NCBI GenBank assembly: GCA_029834535.1
Contig: JAQMWT010000566.1
Location: 1-64,000, forward strand
Direction: 5' to 3'
From: Chrysophaeum taylorii
Lineage: Eukaryota > Sar > Pelagophyceae > Pelagomonadales > Pelagomonadaceae
DNA length: 64,000 nucleotides
The stretch's first letter is position 1; each line of letters starts with the position of its first letter. Positions 39,270 to 51,500 of this stretch are shown piece by piece. The notes beneath the pieces were generated by a model that did not search any database, had not been told where the DNA came from, and was given only the letters and a program-made list of their open reading frames with translations. The position numbers were made by a program, and so were the translations under genes.

Positions 39270-40571
39270 ATGCGGCGGCGCGGACGGGCGCGCGCGTGCG
39301 TCGCGGTGGTGTTCGCGATGGTGACCGCGAGCATGGTGTCGTCGCTGCACCGCGCGCAGGGAGACGAGGTCGTCGTGGCGCCGACGCACGAGTCTCTGGC
39401 GCGGTTTGCGCGCGAGGCGGTCGTGGTGGTTCAGAACGAGGCGCCGGCCGAGGCAGCGACGTACGCGGGGGACGAGGTTCCGGCGGCGATATACGCGCGA
39501 GAGACGGCCGTGATCGTGGGCGAAGAGCGGTGCGAAGCGTTCCGACGCACGACGAGCGAGGGCCGGCGCCCGGCGGCCGCCGGCCTTTTCAACACTGGGA
39601 CAAACCTGCTGTGGAAGCTGCTCCACAAGAACTGCGCGATGCCGCGGGAGTGTGCGTCGTTCGCGCGGCGGCGCAGGATGCACGACGAGTCGGTCGCGTA
39701 CGAAGCGAGGCGCGGCACGGGAGAATGCTCGCCGTTCCTGACGCAAGTGCCGTGGGGCAAGCACAATCCGGTCTCGTGGCGCGGGTCTCACTACGCCGAG
39801 ATGATGCGACGAGTCAATGTGAGCGAGGTGTTGCCCGTTGCGGTGGTCAAAGATCCGTTGACGTGGTTCGCTTCGATGTGTCGGATGGAATATGCCGCGA
39901 AGTTTCGTCACGGCCAGGCGCAGTGCTGCCCGTCGCCGCTCAACCGGACGCAGACCCAGGTCCGCTGGCGCAAGGAGCGACCTGCGCAAGACTACGCCTC
40001 GATCGCGCACCTCTGGTCGCAATGGAACTCGGCCTACCTCGACTACTCCGGCCCTAGACTGGTCGTTCGTTACGAAGACCTTTTGTGGCGAACGCGCGAG
40101 ACCGTGTCGCGCGTCTGCGTGTGTGCGGGCGGGGTGCCCGCGGCCCCCTCGAACTTCGACGTCATCTCCTCGAGCGCCAAGGGCGGCGCCGGACACGGTT
40201 TCGCAGACACGAGCCGCGCCTCCGCGACCGCCAAGTACTCGAACGAGACCAAGCGATATCAATTTTTGCGTGACGCCGACCTCAACTATTTAAATGACCA
40301 TGTTGACGCCAGGCTCCTCGACACCTTTGGCTATGCGGCGACCGTCGACCGACGCCGCCAACTCTACGGCGACGCCCCGCCTTGTCGCCCCTCCCGCACC
40401 GCCTACCTCGAAGCCCTTGGCCTCAAGCCGTCGGCCCGCGGCCCCGTCCCCATCGACGACCAGAGCGACGGCGTCCTCGCGAACGGCGTCTTCTACAGAA
40501 ACCCAAATAAGAAAATCCTGCCCTTCTCCATCCGCAACTATAACAATGCCAAGCACCACCCTCCAAGATGA
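39270..40571 (+). CDS. Sulfotransferase-like type II membrane protein
   Basis: 433 aa. A short Arg-rich N-terminus precedes an anchor or signal segment (ACVAVVFAMVTASMVSSL). The PAPS loop is AGLFNTGTNLLWKLLHKNC, the 3'-phosphate site VVKDPLTWFASMCRMEY and a later conserved strand LVVRYEDLLWRTRETVSRVC. Cys residues cluster in the middle (CAMPRECASF, CCPSPLNRT), suggesting disulfides in the Golgi lumen. This lineage, with GTN in the loop, is distinct from the two other sulfotransferase-like proteins here. Acceptor unknown. Confidence 0.72.
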   Translation: MRRRGRARACVAVVFAMVTASMVSSLHRAQGDEVVVAPTHESLARFAREAVVVVQNEAPAEAATYAGDEVPAAIYARETAVIVGEERCEAFRRTTSEGRRPAAAGLFNTGTNLLWKLLHKNCAMPRECASFARRRRMHDESVAYEARRGTGECSPFLTQVPWGKHNPVSWRGSHYAEMMRRVNVSEVLPVAVVKDPLTWFASMCRMEYAAKFRHGQAQCCPSPLNRTQTQVRWRKERPAQDYASIAHLWSQWNSAYLDYSGPRLVVRYEDLLWRTRETVSRVCVCAGGVPAAPSNFDVISSSAKGGAGHGFADTSRASATAKYSNETKRYQFLRDADLNYLNDHVDARLLDTFGYAATVDRRRQLYGDAPPCRPSRTAYLEALGLKPSARGPVPIDDQSDGVLANGVFYRNPNKKILPFSIRNYNNAKHHPPR

Positions 40572-40959
40572 TGATGATGATGCAGAATATATATGACGCG
40601 CCCCCCCTCTCCGATATATTTCGAATACTACGAAACACAAGTAGTCCCGTCACCATGTAGTTCCATATCGCGCGCGCTGCACTCATCTCAGCGGTTTATT
40701 TTCCTGCGGGAGATCCTAGGCCCAGAGGGGTCGATCTCGTCGGAGGCTGCGTGATTTTTTTTACATCCCGGCGCGAGCGACTCCTTAAAGAGCCAGATTT
40801 GACGGAGGGAGAAAAGGAATTACGAGAACGATACGGCATCAGAAAGAAGCGCGAATGCCCAGCAAGGGGGGGGGCTTTAGCAATAGAGGGGGCGGTGGGG
40901 AGGAGAAACCATGGTTGACAAAATTGAACGGCAAAGTACGGAGGGAAAATAATAATGCC
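40572..40959. other. Intergenic spacer before the transposon stack
   Basis: A GATGAT run at 40569, G-rich runs near 40866, and the left copy of the 8-bp duplication ATAATGCC at 40952-40959. No gene seen. Confidence 0.5.
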
Positions 40960-41090
40960 CAGCGTTGGGAGTTCACTGGGCTCACTTCACTAGGTTCACT
41001 GAATTTGGTTCACTTCACTTCACCGAAAATTTTCGTCTGAAGTCCAATGTTCACTTCACGTTCATTCACTTTGGCTGACGGCCAAGTCTG

Positions 41091-42156
41091 ATGAGCCAAG
41101 TCGAGCCGCGCTACCTGGAGGTGGAGGATAATGTTGATGATGATGAGGAATTTAAACGCGGAACAGAAGGAGGAAGTTCACAAGAACGAGCCGATGTCGA
41201 TGTTGTGACGTGGATAACACGCCCGGCAACGAAAGTGGACGATCAACCAGGTTTTTGCAAGGTGTGGTGGGACTGCGTGCGTCGACTGAAGGAACATCAT
41301 CCTGACCACCGCGTTGACCAGTGGGAAGGCGACGACGCATATGTGTATCCGGTGCTGGGAGCGCCTGAAGGTGACGAGAGACTTCAAGAAAAGGGCACAT
41401 GGCAGACGACCAAGCCCTCTTGGGGCCCACTTCAAGGCTGCACATCCGGAGGAGGATTCGACGAGCTGGACGTCAACAGCTCACCAAGAAGCAGAAGACA
41501 GACCAAGAAAAGGAGGGCGTTCTGACGGCCGTAGGCGTTGTGGCAGCCTCGAAGGGCAAATCGGATATTGCGAGATACTTCATGGCCATGCCCAGCCAGG
41601 CAAAGCACTCTTCCCTGATGGCGACGTTCTCGGCTCTGCACTACGTGTACACATCGCAGCGGATTTTTTCCAAGCGCACCTTCGATGACGACGAAGATCA
41701 TCGCAACCTAATTGAGGCGTATTACGGCGGCGGTGGCGGGAAAGGCAGGCGCCCTCGTTCATGACTCGAAAGGCGCTGTTTGAATGGGTGGACGCTGAAT
41801 ATCGTTGCTTTGTTCGAATCTTGATACACGTCGTTACGGAGTGTTATGAAGCGGCGGCTTTCGGCAATCCATTCGCCCAGGTGCTGCATGACGGCGGGAC
41901 ATTCAAGGATAAGTTCAAGCGACAGGCCATTGGCCTATCCTTCATCTGGCCCGATTGGAGTGGCGTTGAGACGGTGTGCGAGGGCCTTGTTCCAGCTGAC
42001 GACGAAACCGATTCCGGCACGGCTTCTCTGCTCCGTTCTGTGGTCGCGGAGCGTGCGAGAATCGATATCGATTTGGCGGTCGCAACCATTGTTCAAGACC
42101 GGGCGGCTGCAATTGGCGTCGCCGAAGAAATTTTTGTTGAGGTCGAAGCGTGTGTG
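41091..42156 (+). pseudogene. hAT transposase, 5' part
   Basis: N-terminal and early catalytic regions of a hAT transposase. A Trp- and Cys/His-containing BED-type zinc finger is visible (KVWWDCVRRLKEHHPDH, then CIRCWERLKV and GAHFKAAHPEE), followed by GKSDIARYFMAMPSQA and the block FAQVLHDGGTFKDKFKRQAI and DLAVATIVQDRAAAIGVAEE. These blocks fall in at least three frames, with shifts near 41340, 41400 and 41760, so the gene is dead. The coding is interrupted at 42156 by the LTR element and resumes at 57692. Confidence 0.8.
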
Positions 42157-42367
42157 TCCAGAGAGCTACACTATTATGTGTGCGACACTGGAACATTCCA
42201 CACCTATCTCTACACGAGGGTTTTCTCTCCGTAATACGGCTTTCCCTCCTTCCTTCCTCCCTTACCCTTCCGCAATTATACTTTGGGAAAAGTCAAGTTT
42301 CCAACCACCATATATGTTTGGTCACCGTAAACCCTCAACAAGTTTGGTCACTTAAGTTTAGTCAATC

Positions 42368-42800
42368 CACAGGGGTGTATATAGCCCCGGGCACTCGCAC
42401 ACACCAGGACCGGCATTCCTAACCTCACCTTTCGGTTATGGGCCCTTAAAGCGCTCGAGGTGGTTCGCGCGTTCGAATCCGCCCCACCGCTGCGCCGCAA
42501 GGAGTGTGTGAGTGCCTTCGAAGCAGTTGCCGTCGCCAACTGCTGGAGCCCCATCGTCTAGCACACACACTAGACCCCCCTCATCTGGGCGCTTTCACTT
42601 ACCAGGACCGGATGTTCATCTCCGACGCAGATGTTCATCTTAAGCAGATGGCGTCGTCGTCTGCTGGGTCCCCACCGTCTCGCATACATGCTTGACTCGC
42701 CCCAGATGTTCACGTTTCACTATAATGGGGAAGCACAGGGGTGTATATAGCCCTGGGCACTCGCACACACCAGGACCGGCATTCCTACCCTCACCTTTCG
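42368..42800 (+). repeat. 67-bp direct repeats inside the MULE-like element
   Basis: 42368-42434 and 42734-42800 are nearly identical (CACAGGGGTGTATATAGCCC ... CTCACCTTTCG), separated by 299 bp of other sequence. Either a duplication or the marks of a further insertion. Confidence 0.8.
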
Positions 42801-42920
42801 CAATCTGTATCTTGGCTGACTAAACTTGTACTCTTGGAGAGCAAACATACTGTTCGCTGACAAAACAAGGCCCGCCGTGATCAAGCTTTCAGCGGTTCTG
42901 CACGTCGCACTGAGACTCCG

Positions 42921-43048
42921 GAGCGTCCTTCGACTTCGAAACGAACACGGTATCGATGCGGGTTTCGTCGCTCGGGTCGAGCGGGAGCGTCCTTCGACTT
43001 CGAAACGAACACGGTATCGATGCGGGTTTCGTCGCTCGGGTCGAGCGG
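42921..43048 (+). repeat. 64-bp tandem duplication
   Basis: Two perfect or near-perfect copies of a 64-bp unit starting GAGCGTCCTTCGACTTCG, with the start of a third at 43049, inside the MULE-like element. Confidence 0.85.
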
Positions 43049-45550
43049 GAGCGTGGTGGTAACACGCCGACGTCGGTTGACCACGACGCCGAGAAAGAAA
43101 ACAAGAAGTCGCGTGCCCAGACGAAGGTAAACGACTACGAGAGATCGCCGAGTACGCTGTCGCAGCTCAGAGCGCGCAAATGCGAGGCTCCACTTTATTC
43201 GATCTAACCAAGATGCCAAGTTCAGCATGTGTGTTCTCGAGGCCGACTTGCAGCAACATCTGATGTTCGACACGAGCGGCAAGTTGACGGCGCGTACAGC
43301 ATCATGGTCTACAGCGCGACAGCGCTGTCGTTCAAGTGCTATATGTAAGATGCAGCTTTTATGTGCGTGCTGGTCGTTGTGATGTGCAAGTAGACAATAC
43401 CGTCACATGTGCTAAAAGGCACACCTGCTCCGAACCTTCTTGCCGACAAAGATCCAGCTATCGCGCGAAGCACACTTCTGCGAGTCCGTGTCGGTCCTCA
43501 TCAAGGGCTTTATGGAGGGCAAGTCAGGCGGCTCGCTGGCCGGTTAGCACCCGGAAAGTCCGCGCTGGGATGGGGTTCTCTCGGTTGGGCAGAGCGCGAC
43601 GGACAGGTCGATTGTTCGTGGACCAACACGTCCGCGGCCTGCGACGCTTTTGCACGACCTCGCACAAGACCGCGCAGTGGCGGTCCACCATCAACAAGTC
43701 CGTCCTCGTCCCTCGCCTCTGCCCGAACTGCGTGATTTTCCTCCGTGATTCCGTACCGGCTCCTGCCGGTCCGGCCTGGCTCCCATGCTCGGGAGAGGTC
43801 TGAAGTTAGTTAGTTAGCTAGTCAGTCAGGCGGCTCTTCTCGGCATATGCTTTTGATAGACATCTGCAACAATGTCATCCGCTAAAGGCACGAGATGACG
43901 AAGCGGGATCGTTCGCTGTAGTCTGTCATAAACATCGAACTAATAAGGCGCATCCGAATAATCTTTGGCGACGAAACAGCGTGGTATCAGCGTTGTCTTG
44001 CGCAGGCCTTGTTTGTATATGTTGTTCTGCGAGTGTTCGCATGTTGATGCGTGTGTATGGTCAAACTTGGAGGCATTCAATTTGGTGTGATCAAATTTCG
44101 AACAATCACATCAAACTTGTCATATTTTAGACTCGTACTGATGACTGGGTTAGAATTAAAGGGGTGGTGTCGGCGATCTTCCGGAACGAGGCTGTTGACG
44201 TCTTGACATCCCTTCGCGCCGCAGCTTGTATTTGCCGACTTTCTCGTACAGTGCTCGACGGTGCAGCAGCAGCTCCCGGGGAGATCTTGCGGCAGGGCGG
44301 GGTTGTCGAGATGCGCGAGGAGGAGGAGGATAAGGAGATGTTCTCTTACGGTCGTGCGAGTTGTTTATGCTGGCGTAACGGCACGTGCTCGCGTTGCCGT
44401 CCCATGATCAAGCTGGACAGCTAACTCCGGATCGGGTACGCGACGGTGAGGAACTCCTGAACGTGGTCCTGTACGGTCCCGCACAAGTGTGGGACTACAA
44501 TCTTTGGGTGCTCGAGGGGCGTTGCTCGCGCAGTTTCTCGAGGTCGTCGAGTTTCGCGTTCTCAACCCCGAGTCGATTATCAAAGACGCGCTCCCTCTCG
44601 AGTTTTGGGATGCAGAAATGGGGTGATCCGTCTCACGCAGACCGTGTAAGTCTGGTGTCCTATGTCCGCTTGTTGTTGAAGAATGACGCACGACCACGGC
44701 AACACCACCGTGGTGAGTCGTGGTTTGGGTGGCTTCTACGAACGATGGAAGGTACGAGAATGGGCCCAGCTTAAGTGCGCCAAGCCATGGGAATCTGCTC
44801 TCGGGGCCGCGTGTCGCTGCCCGCTCTCCTTGCGTATCGCCGTGCTGTCTTAGGACGGACCTCCTTCTAAGGCGGTCATGGGGGGGTGTCCGTGCCGCGC
44901 GTGTAACGCCACGGTAGATTCTGCGTAGCTGCAGCACCTAGCTCTCGTTTTTAAAGCATTTTCGCACCAAAAGCGCTCACGCGCCCCCTTAAAAAGCCTC
45001 CTTAAGTTTGATTTTAAAAGCCGAAGTTTGGTCAATACTGTGGAAGTTTGAGGAGTAGTGATCAAACTTGTTGACCAAACTTACAAGGAAATTAATCAAA
45101 CTTGAAGGGTTGATTGATCAAACTTAATTCAACTTCGGAGTGACCAAACTTAACTGACCTAACTTCTATGGAAAGTGACCACACATGTGAGTTTTTCCTT
45201 AATCATACATCAAAATCGAGCAAACATGAAAGAAATTCACCAAACTTTTTGACCAAACTTGACGGATCCCTTATACTTTTTATGTCTATGAAGAACCCAG
45301 TCTGAAGCTCTTTTCCAACATGGAGTAGGCCTCCAGGTGCGTACCGTGAGGTACGGGGTTTTCTGTTTAATTAACAGAGGCTTCGTTCCTCGTTGTCAGT
45401 GTAAACGCTTCTATGGGACCTAATGTCCTTAAGGAGTTAGGACTTAAAGCCCTACCTTGTGTAGTAGCACGTGGCAAGCGGAATGGTCTGTACACGCCTA
45501 AGACTGCACGCAGTCTCTACCATGTACCCGGAGAGGGTCAAATCTCTCCA

Positions 45551-45564
45551 GGTTATGGGCCCAG
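45551..45564 (+). other. Primer binding site, initiator-Met half-tRNA type
   Basis: GGTTATGGGCCCAG directly follows the 5' LTR. It is complementary to the anticodon region of initiator tRNA-Met (CAUAACC), the primer type known from Drosophila copia, where reverse transcription starts from a cleaved tRNA half. Confidence 0.8.
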
Positions 45565-48500
45565 ATGCGTAGGTGTGTCAGCCCAACTGTGTTGTACGTA
45601 TAAATGGAGTGATCAATTTGCGCCTGATCACGAGTACAATGCGACAATGTGTTTGGCGGTGGTCTACTGTACATATTTGTTATGTGACGGTATATGCCCA
45701 CCAGTTAATTTGGTTTGTGACCGAGTTGGGTGTGTCACTGGTCATATGCACTCGCATAGCTAATAAAATTAAAATTTTTCCTATACAAGCCGCTGAAACT
45801 TGTACGGGTTTTTCCTTCTATTCCCCAACAAAAGACTGACTGCTCGAGAATTGATCCATTCTTCAGTCTCAAGTCATCCTGTTTTTAAATAGCATGTTGA
45901 TTTGTTTGGTCTTGTAGATAAGCCCACGCTTAAAATAGCGTACTGTACGTATAACCCGCACTCGAGAAACCCTTCATTCTCATGTGTCGAATATGTCTAT
46001 CAATCCTATAACCTATTCCTTAATAGGTCACAACCATGTCAAAACAAAAACCAATATCCACTACGGATATCTACAAACAAGAACAAATCCTCGTTGATAA
46101 GATTAACGCAGGATTGCGTTTCCAAGACAACTCAACCAAGGTGAGCTTGCAAATTGAGGTGCTTCGCAGGCATATGACAAGTCCATACGTGGACGCGTTA
46201 TTCTGCTTCGATTCATATGAAGCTAACACCCGGAATGCTCCGGAGTATAACCAACTTCTTGAACAAGAAGTTGATATCATCTTCGCTCAATGGAAAGCTG
46301 AACAAGTAACCGATTTAAACTTACCTGATGAAGATGCCCTGCCTGATTATTTTAAAACTTGGCACGTCAACTCATCACATCAACTAACAGTTGATGTCCG
46401 TAATAATCTCCAACGACTTTATTACCAAGAGTCATACAATCTCGTTCGTCCCGAATTAAATGAGGATGTTAAACGTGCTCTCAATCTATTAGATACCCAA
46501 CACCCTAAATCAATTGTGTATGATTCATTTCTAACTAACATATCCTTTACAGGTCTCTCTAATACCGACTGGATCAAACACTACGAAACATATGCTGGTT
46601 TCTTGTACACATTTTTTTATCTGGAATCACAAGACAAACCAGCACTCGCTATGTGGCCTCAATTAAAGAAGGTATATGCACTTACTGCACATCCTAATAA
46701 ACTACGTGCAGTAATGCTTTTGGCCTACCATTACTATGAGACAGTGTCTTGTACAGATGTTACTGAGCTTAAATCTCAGTTTAATCGAATGTCTTTAAAT
46801 GTTAATTGGTATGCCCATGTATTTGTCGAACAACTCCTTGCTTTCCAATCTCAGGCAAAGCAATTAAATAATGATGAAGCATCAATCCAATTTAATAACT
46901 CCATAATCACTCTTAAAGCTCACGAGGAGATCTACCGTCTATATGCTAATCCCTCGGATCACGAGCGCTATTCTCAATCTTTATTGGAATGGTGTAAACT
47001 CTACGAGACACGCTCTGGGAACAACTCGATTCACGATCCTGAATTGTTAAAGCTAGTTGATCCTAACGACGTTCGTCCGTTATTGGAGTTCTTGTTAAAG
47101 ATATACGATGAAACAAAGATTCCCTCTAACCGACGCTTGGATAAACCCGCATTCTGGATCCCTTACATCCCTGGTACTACCGCTACCAAGCCACCTAAGG
47201 TATTATTGATGGATACTATTCATCAATCCCACGACTCTCTAAACAACGCTTACTCGTTGTTAGCTACTGTAGCTGGACAGTCTGGCTTCAACGCTCGTAA
47301 GCTTCGTAATGCAAAAGATAAAGCATCGACAATTTTACCTCGTGACACGTCGTACTATCGTCCACCTTCAAATTATAACGTCAAAGGTACCAGCTTCGAT
47401 CGTCCTGTCTACTCATCTTCCTCTAACCGTAATGCACGCTCTAATATGTCTCTTATGGACCGGGCTACTTATCAAGTTGATCGTCTTCGCCACCTGTTTG
47501 GTAAATTACAGGAAGCGAATCCCAACCCCTCTACCGACTCTAAAATGGTACAGGAGGAAATGAAAAGCTTACTGAGTACCCTCTGGACAACCGCTTCTCA
47601 AGCTTCGACACAGTCCTTAGATCCTGACGAAGCCACCCAAGTTCATCTCTACTTATCTCGAGTTGATACTATGTCCAATACCATTGTGAACCTCTTAGAA
47701 GCCGATAAGGAATCTCATGTTTCAGAAGAAAAGTATCAAACTGAAACATCTGCTCCTGAAGCGTCCCCCAGTGATGCGGAGCAGAGGGGGACTGCTGATA
47801 CAGAGAAAATGTTCCACACTTTTCTGTCCATTAAAGATGATGAAATCGATAACATCCCTCAGCCGCTATTGCAGCACATAAATGCTAAAGCTCAGAATGC
47901 TATCGTTCGTCGTCAAGCTCGGGAAACTTCCTCGCACTCTGAGCTCCCCAATAATCTACCCAACGAAGATAATGAAGATGGCACAGATCCCCCTGTGTTG
48001 CTACCAAAATTAAACACTGGTTTTACACTCGTCGTTGTGCCTTCCGAACAAACGCAAAGTTTCATGACACAGTACGTGTTTGGTCAAAGCTCAACACATG
48101 CCTGTTATGCAACAATGCTTAAACTGTACAACGAGTACAATTTGCCGCTAATGACTACGCCAGGATATGCTGACACATGTGCTTCTCAACATGTAATTAA
48201 CTTTAAACGTTATGCTGATCCTATCCACATCGTAAAGCTACCCGAGTCCTTATCACCTGCTATCCAGACTGCTACGGATACGCAGAGTATCACACATGCT
48301 ATGATTATAAGGACTGTCATTCCCGCTCTCCCAAAGCATCCAAATGTGGGATATGTAAAGCTAGACGTTGCGCTTTTCCTACCCAAGCAAAACGACCATA
48401 ACGATCCCGATCTGCACATCATCAGTATGACTCAATGGGGAGAAGATAAACTTGGTATACATCTTTATGGAGTTGAATTTAAAGGACAATCATCTATCCA

Positions 48501-51500
48501 GAGTAAAATTGATGATAATGTCAAGATTACTTTGTTTAGACTCAGTAACCTGTTGCCTACTCTACCAATTTATTCGCTACAACAAGCAAAAGCGCGTAAA
48601 ATGGAACTTCGCTCACTACAGTTCAGACTATGTGCTTTTAATGAACAACGCGAAATGCTTAAACTATATTCCACCCTCGCGGAACGCGCAATTTACGTCC
48701 CATGGCTTAAAACCATCCTGGAGTCAATGCATTCGCAGCTGCCTTACATACGCAAGCATTTCCCACCTCCCGTATGACGCAAGGTTACCACACGTTTGCT
48801 TCACACAGTAACTTCGTCTCCTAGCCCACGAACACCTACTGTAACTCTACTTTGCTCTGGGATGTCCACTCCTGCATTCTTGGCTTGCGCTTCTAATGAC
48901 TTGCAAATCAACATCAACGTTAAAGTTCTTGTTGAGAGCGACGACAATATCACGCACATGCTACGAAGACGTTTTGGTAATTCCATCGAAGTTTTCCCGT
49001 CCCTACCTAAGTTTCTGACATATCTCCATCGAGCATCGGACGCTGAACGTGCACGATATTACACCGGTATAGTGGAATTGACATCACCATGCACAAATCG
49101 CAACATAATCAATGGGAGATCGATTTCCACCTTCGAGCGTGATATGGATGATTCCTTGTTTCCAAGTGCTCTAAGTGTACTTGAGCTTTTAAAGCCGCTT
49201 GTTCTTTTCATGGAAATGACACCACCACACTCCGCATCGTATGAAGACCATATACGAGTTGCTAATCTCATCTTCTCAACGATGCACTATACGGTGGATA
49301 TATGTGACCGATTTCCATGCTATCTGTGTGGAGATTATCAAGCCAGAGAAAGATGGATCCTCGTTGCACGCAAATATAACACCGGCCCTCTTGATCTGCT
49401 TTCACTTCCTTTCTGGACATTGCAGACCACGCTAATTCCATCAGTCGCAAGTTAATAGTCGACGAACCTTGGACGCAGGTCTTTCCTGACATACCATTCG
49501 TGTCCACACCTAAAACCTACAACATTTTCAGTCGTACAGGATCCGTGCGCTTAACTGTGACTGAGCTTGAAACCTTAACTATGCTGTTCCTTCGTCTGCA
49601 CTCTAATAAAACTGTCGAACATCCAAGTCAAGATACATGGAGGGCATTTCTAACTTTCGCCTGGGATTCTTGACTGATTCAAGAAAACCACTTGCTTGCA
49701 TGAGATCCCCTATTGAACTCAAAGCTTTCGTGCTCCTCTATAATATTATGGGACGGTTATTCCCTAAATCTATCACATTACCTGTGTCCTTTCGTATTAC
49801 AACTATCGAATCTAACAAACCATCTCACAGGTTATTTTTAAATAAATCCTTTACTTCCTCCATCATTTACATCACCGGTGGAAGACATACAGGCGGAGAC
49901 ATAACAGTTGCTAACTCCTCTTCTAAATACCAGGCACATATAAATGCTTTTGGCGAAACCTATACCTTCCTAACACATGATGCCGGAATCGATAAGACTG
50001 CTTCTGTCAAACCTGTTACTGGTTTTCTTTGGCTTTGCCAAGCATACCATCATAATAATGAAAATCAAGACACGCGTCGTTTAGTACAAGCACTGGTCAC
50101 CTATACTTCTCCTGTATTTCACGATTCTTTTGTCTTCTACCCTCAGGAAAATCGTCTCGAATTTATCGATAAAATGTTTGCTTTAAGTGACATGCATCTG
50201 TCCCAAAGCAGATATCTGGGCTTTATTACATCAAGCGATAGGAAGATGGGTGCCAAAGTTCATTCTATATACACTCCTACTCCTACCATTCGTGGATTTG
50301 CTAATATGCTCGTGTACGATCCACGACTCGATCGCATTCGACACTACTCAACTCGCGAATTGGCACGCGCCAATAACTTCACAGCGCACCAAATCAATTT
50401 TCTTTTGTCTTTGTCCCCGGACCTATGCTGTGATATAATCGCTAATGCTATTCCAGCTGGAACATATCATATAATTTATAAACATTTGTGTCAGCTTGTC
50501 TATGACTTGCGTAAATTAACGCTATCACCATCGTTTGACCCTGATCATGCTTCTCTAACCAAAAACTATAGGTCAACCTTCTTCACAAATATATTCCCAA
50601 CAGATACATCCTTATTATTACACCAGAGTTCCATTACAGTGTTCTACATCTCCAATAAAAACTCTTATGTTGTGATAATCTTGCTTCACCACGAATTTCC
50701 ATCTTTTCATACTGATTCAGTAGATCATGCTTTCCTCTCTAACATCTTATCCGCAGATATATCATCTCCTACTAAAGAAAAACAAATTCCCCTTATAACG
50801 CCAAGACAGCTCCATGAGAAGCATGCACCCTTCGATAAGAAAGTTCATGCCAGGGGCACCCTTGCATTTCGAGATGCGCAACAACGAGCCACCAATTTTC
50901 ACAACATCCACCATTCTAGTGATTCTCAAGCTATAAAAGCTGTTCAGGTTATTGCCAGTCCTGGACACCACCCATCTGACGTACCCTACCGTAAGTTCTG
51001 TGTGGATTGTACGATTCATAAAAACGCTTTCCTCATCCACATCACCTTACCAAGCAACCATCATTCGAAAAAAATTTCCAACCTGGTGAAGCCTGGGCAT
51101 GTGACGGTGGTTACGTATCTGTTCTCTCGAATGGGGATCCTTTCGACATATCATTGTTTTAAGTGTCTCATTTCTAAATTTTTGTTAGTGTACTTTTGTC
51201 GTAGCACTAACTCCAGCGAATTTTGTAACGCCCTTGAGTTTGTCCGCAATTTTTGCTCTACTTATGTTCATGTACAACTAAAACAAATCTATTGTGATTC
51301 CTTTAAACCCTATTTATCTCAGCATGTTACAACCCCCTTCGTGTGGAACATGGTATTAACATGTCCGCGTTTCCCCCTTACTTGCATGTCTTTAATCATG
51401 AAGTAGAAGCCGCTGTTGGTCACATAGCCACTGCTGCGTCCACACGACTCCGGCATATGCTTAATGTACCCTATAAAGGTCACCCCCTAACAGACCCAGC

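Larger units (their letters stand above)
42285..45270. mobile_element. MULE-like inverted-repeat DNA element
   Basis: 2,986 bp inserted in the 5' LTR, with a 9-bp target duplication TTATACTTT (42276-42284 and 45271-45279). The ends are inverted: GGGAAAAGTCAAGTTT against GGGATCCGTCAAGTTT, three mismatches in 16. Many subterminal AAGTTTGGTCA motifs occur in both orientations at both ends. The 9-bp duplication suggests the Mutator superfamily. No transposase was recognised, so it looks non-autonomous. The inside holds scattered coding-like pieces on the plus strand, for example KIQLSREAHFCESVSVLIKG (43450) and YGPAQVWDYNLWVLEG (44473), plus direct repeats. Confidence 0.8.
42157..45550 (+). repeat. 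5' LTR of the copia-type element, split by an insertion
   Basis: The LTR lies at 42157-42284 and 45280-45550, 399 bp in total, interrupted by a 2,986-bp DNA element and its 9-bp duplication. It begins TCCAGAGAG and ends CTCTCCA, as does the 3' LTR. Confidence 0.92.

Noticed and set aside
39117-40262. 381-codon minus-strand frame opposite the third sulfotransferase
   Set aside because: Arg/His-rich shadow; the plus strand carries the PAPS-binding motifs.
42440-42510. A tRNA-like phrase (GTTCGAATCC) inside the MULE-like element
   Set aside because: The flanking bases do not form a T-stem or acceptor stem, so no tRNA gene is supported.
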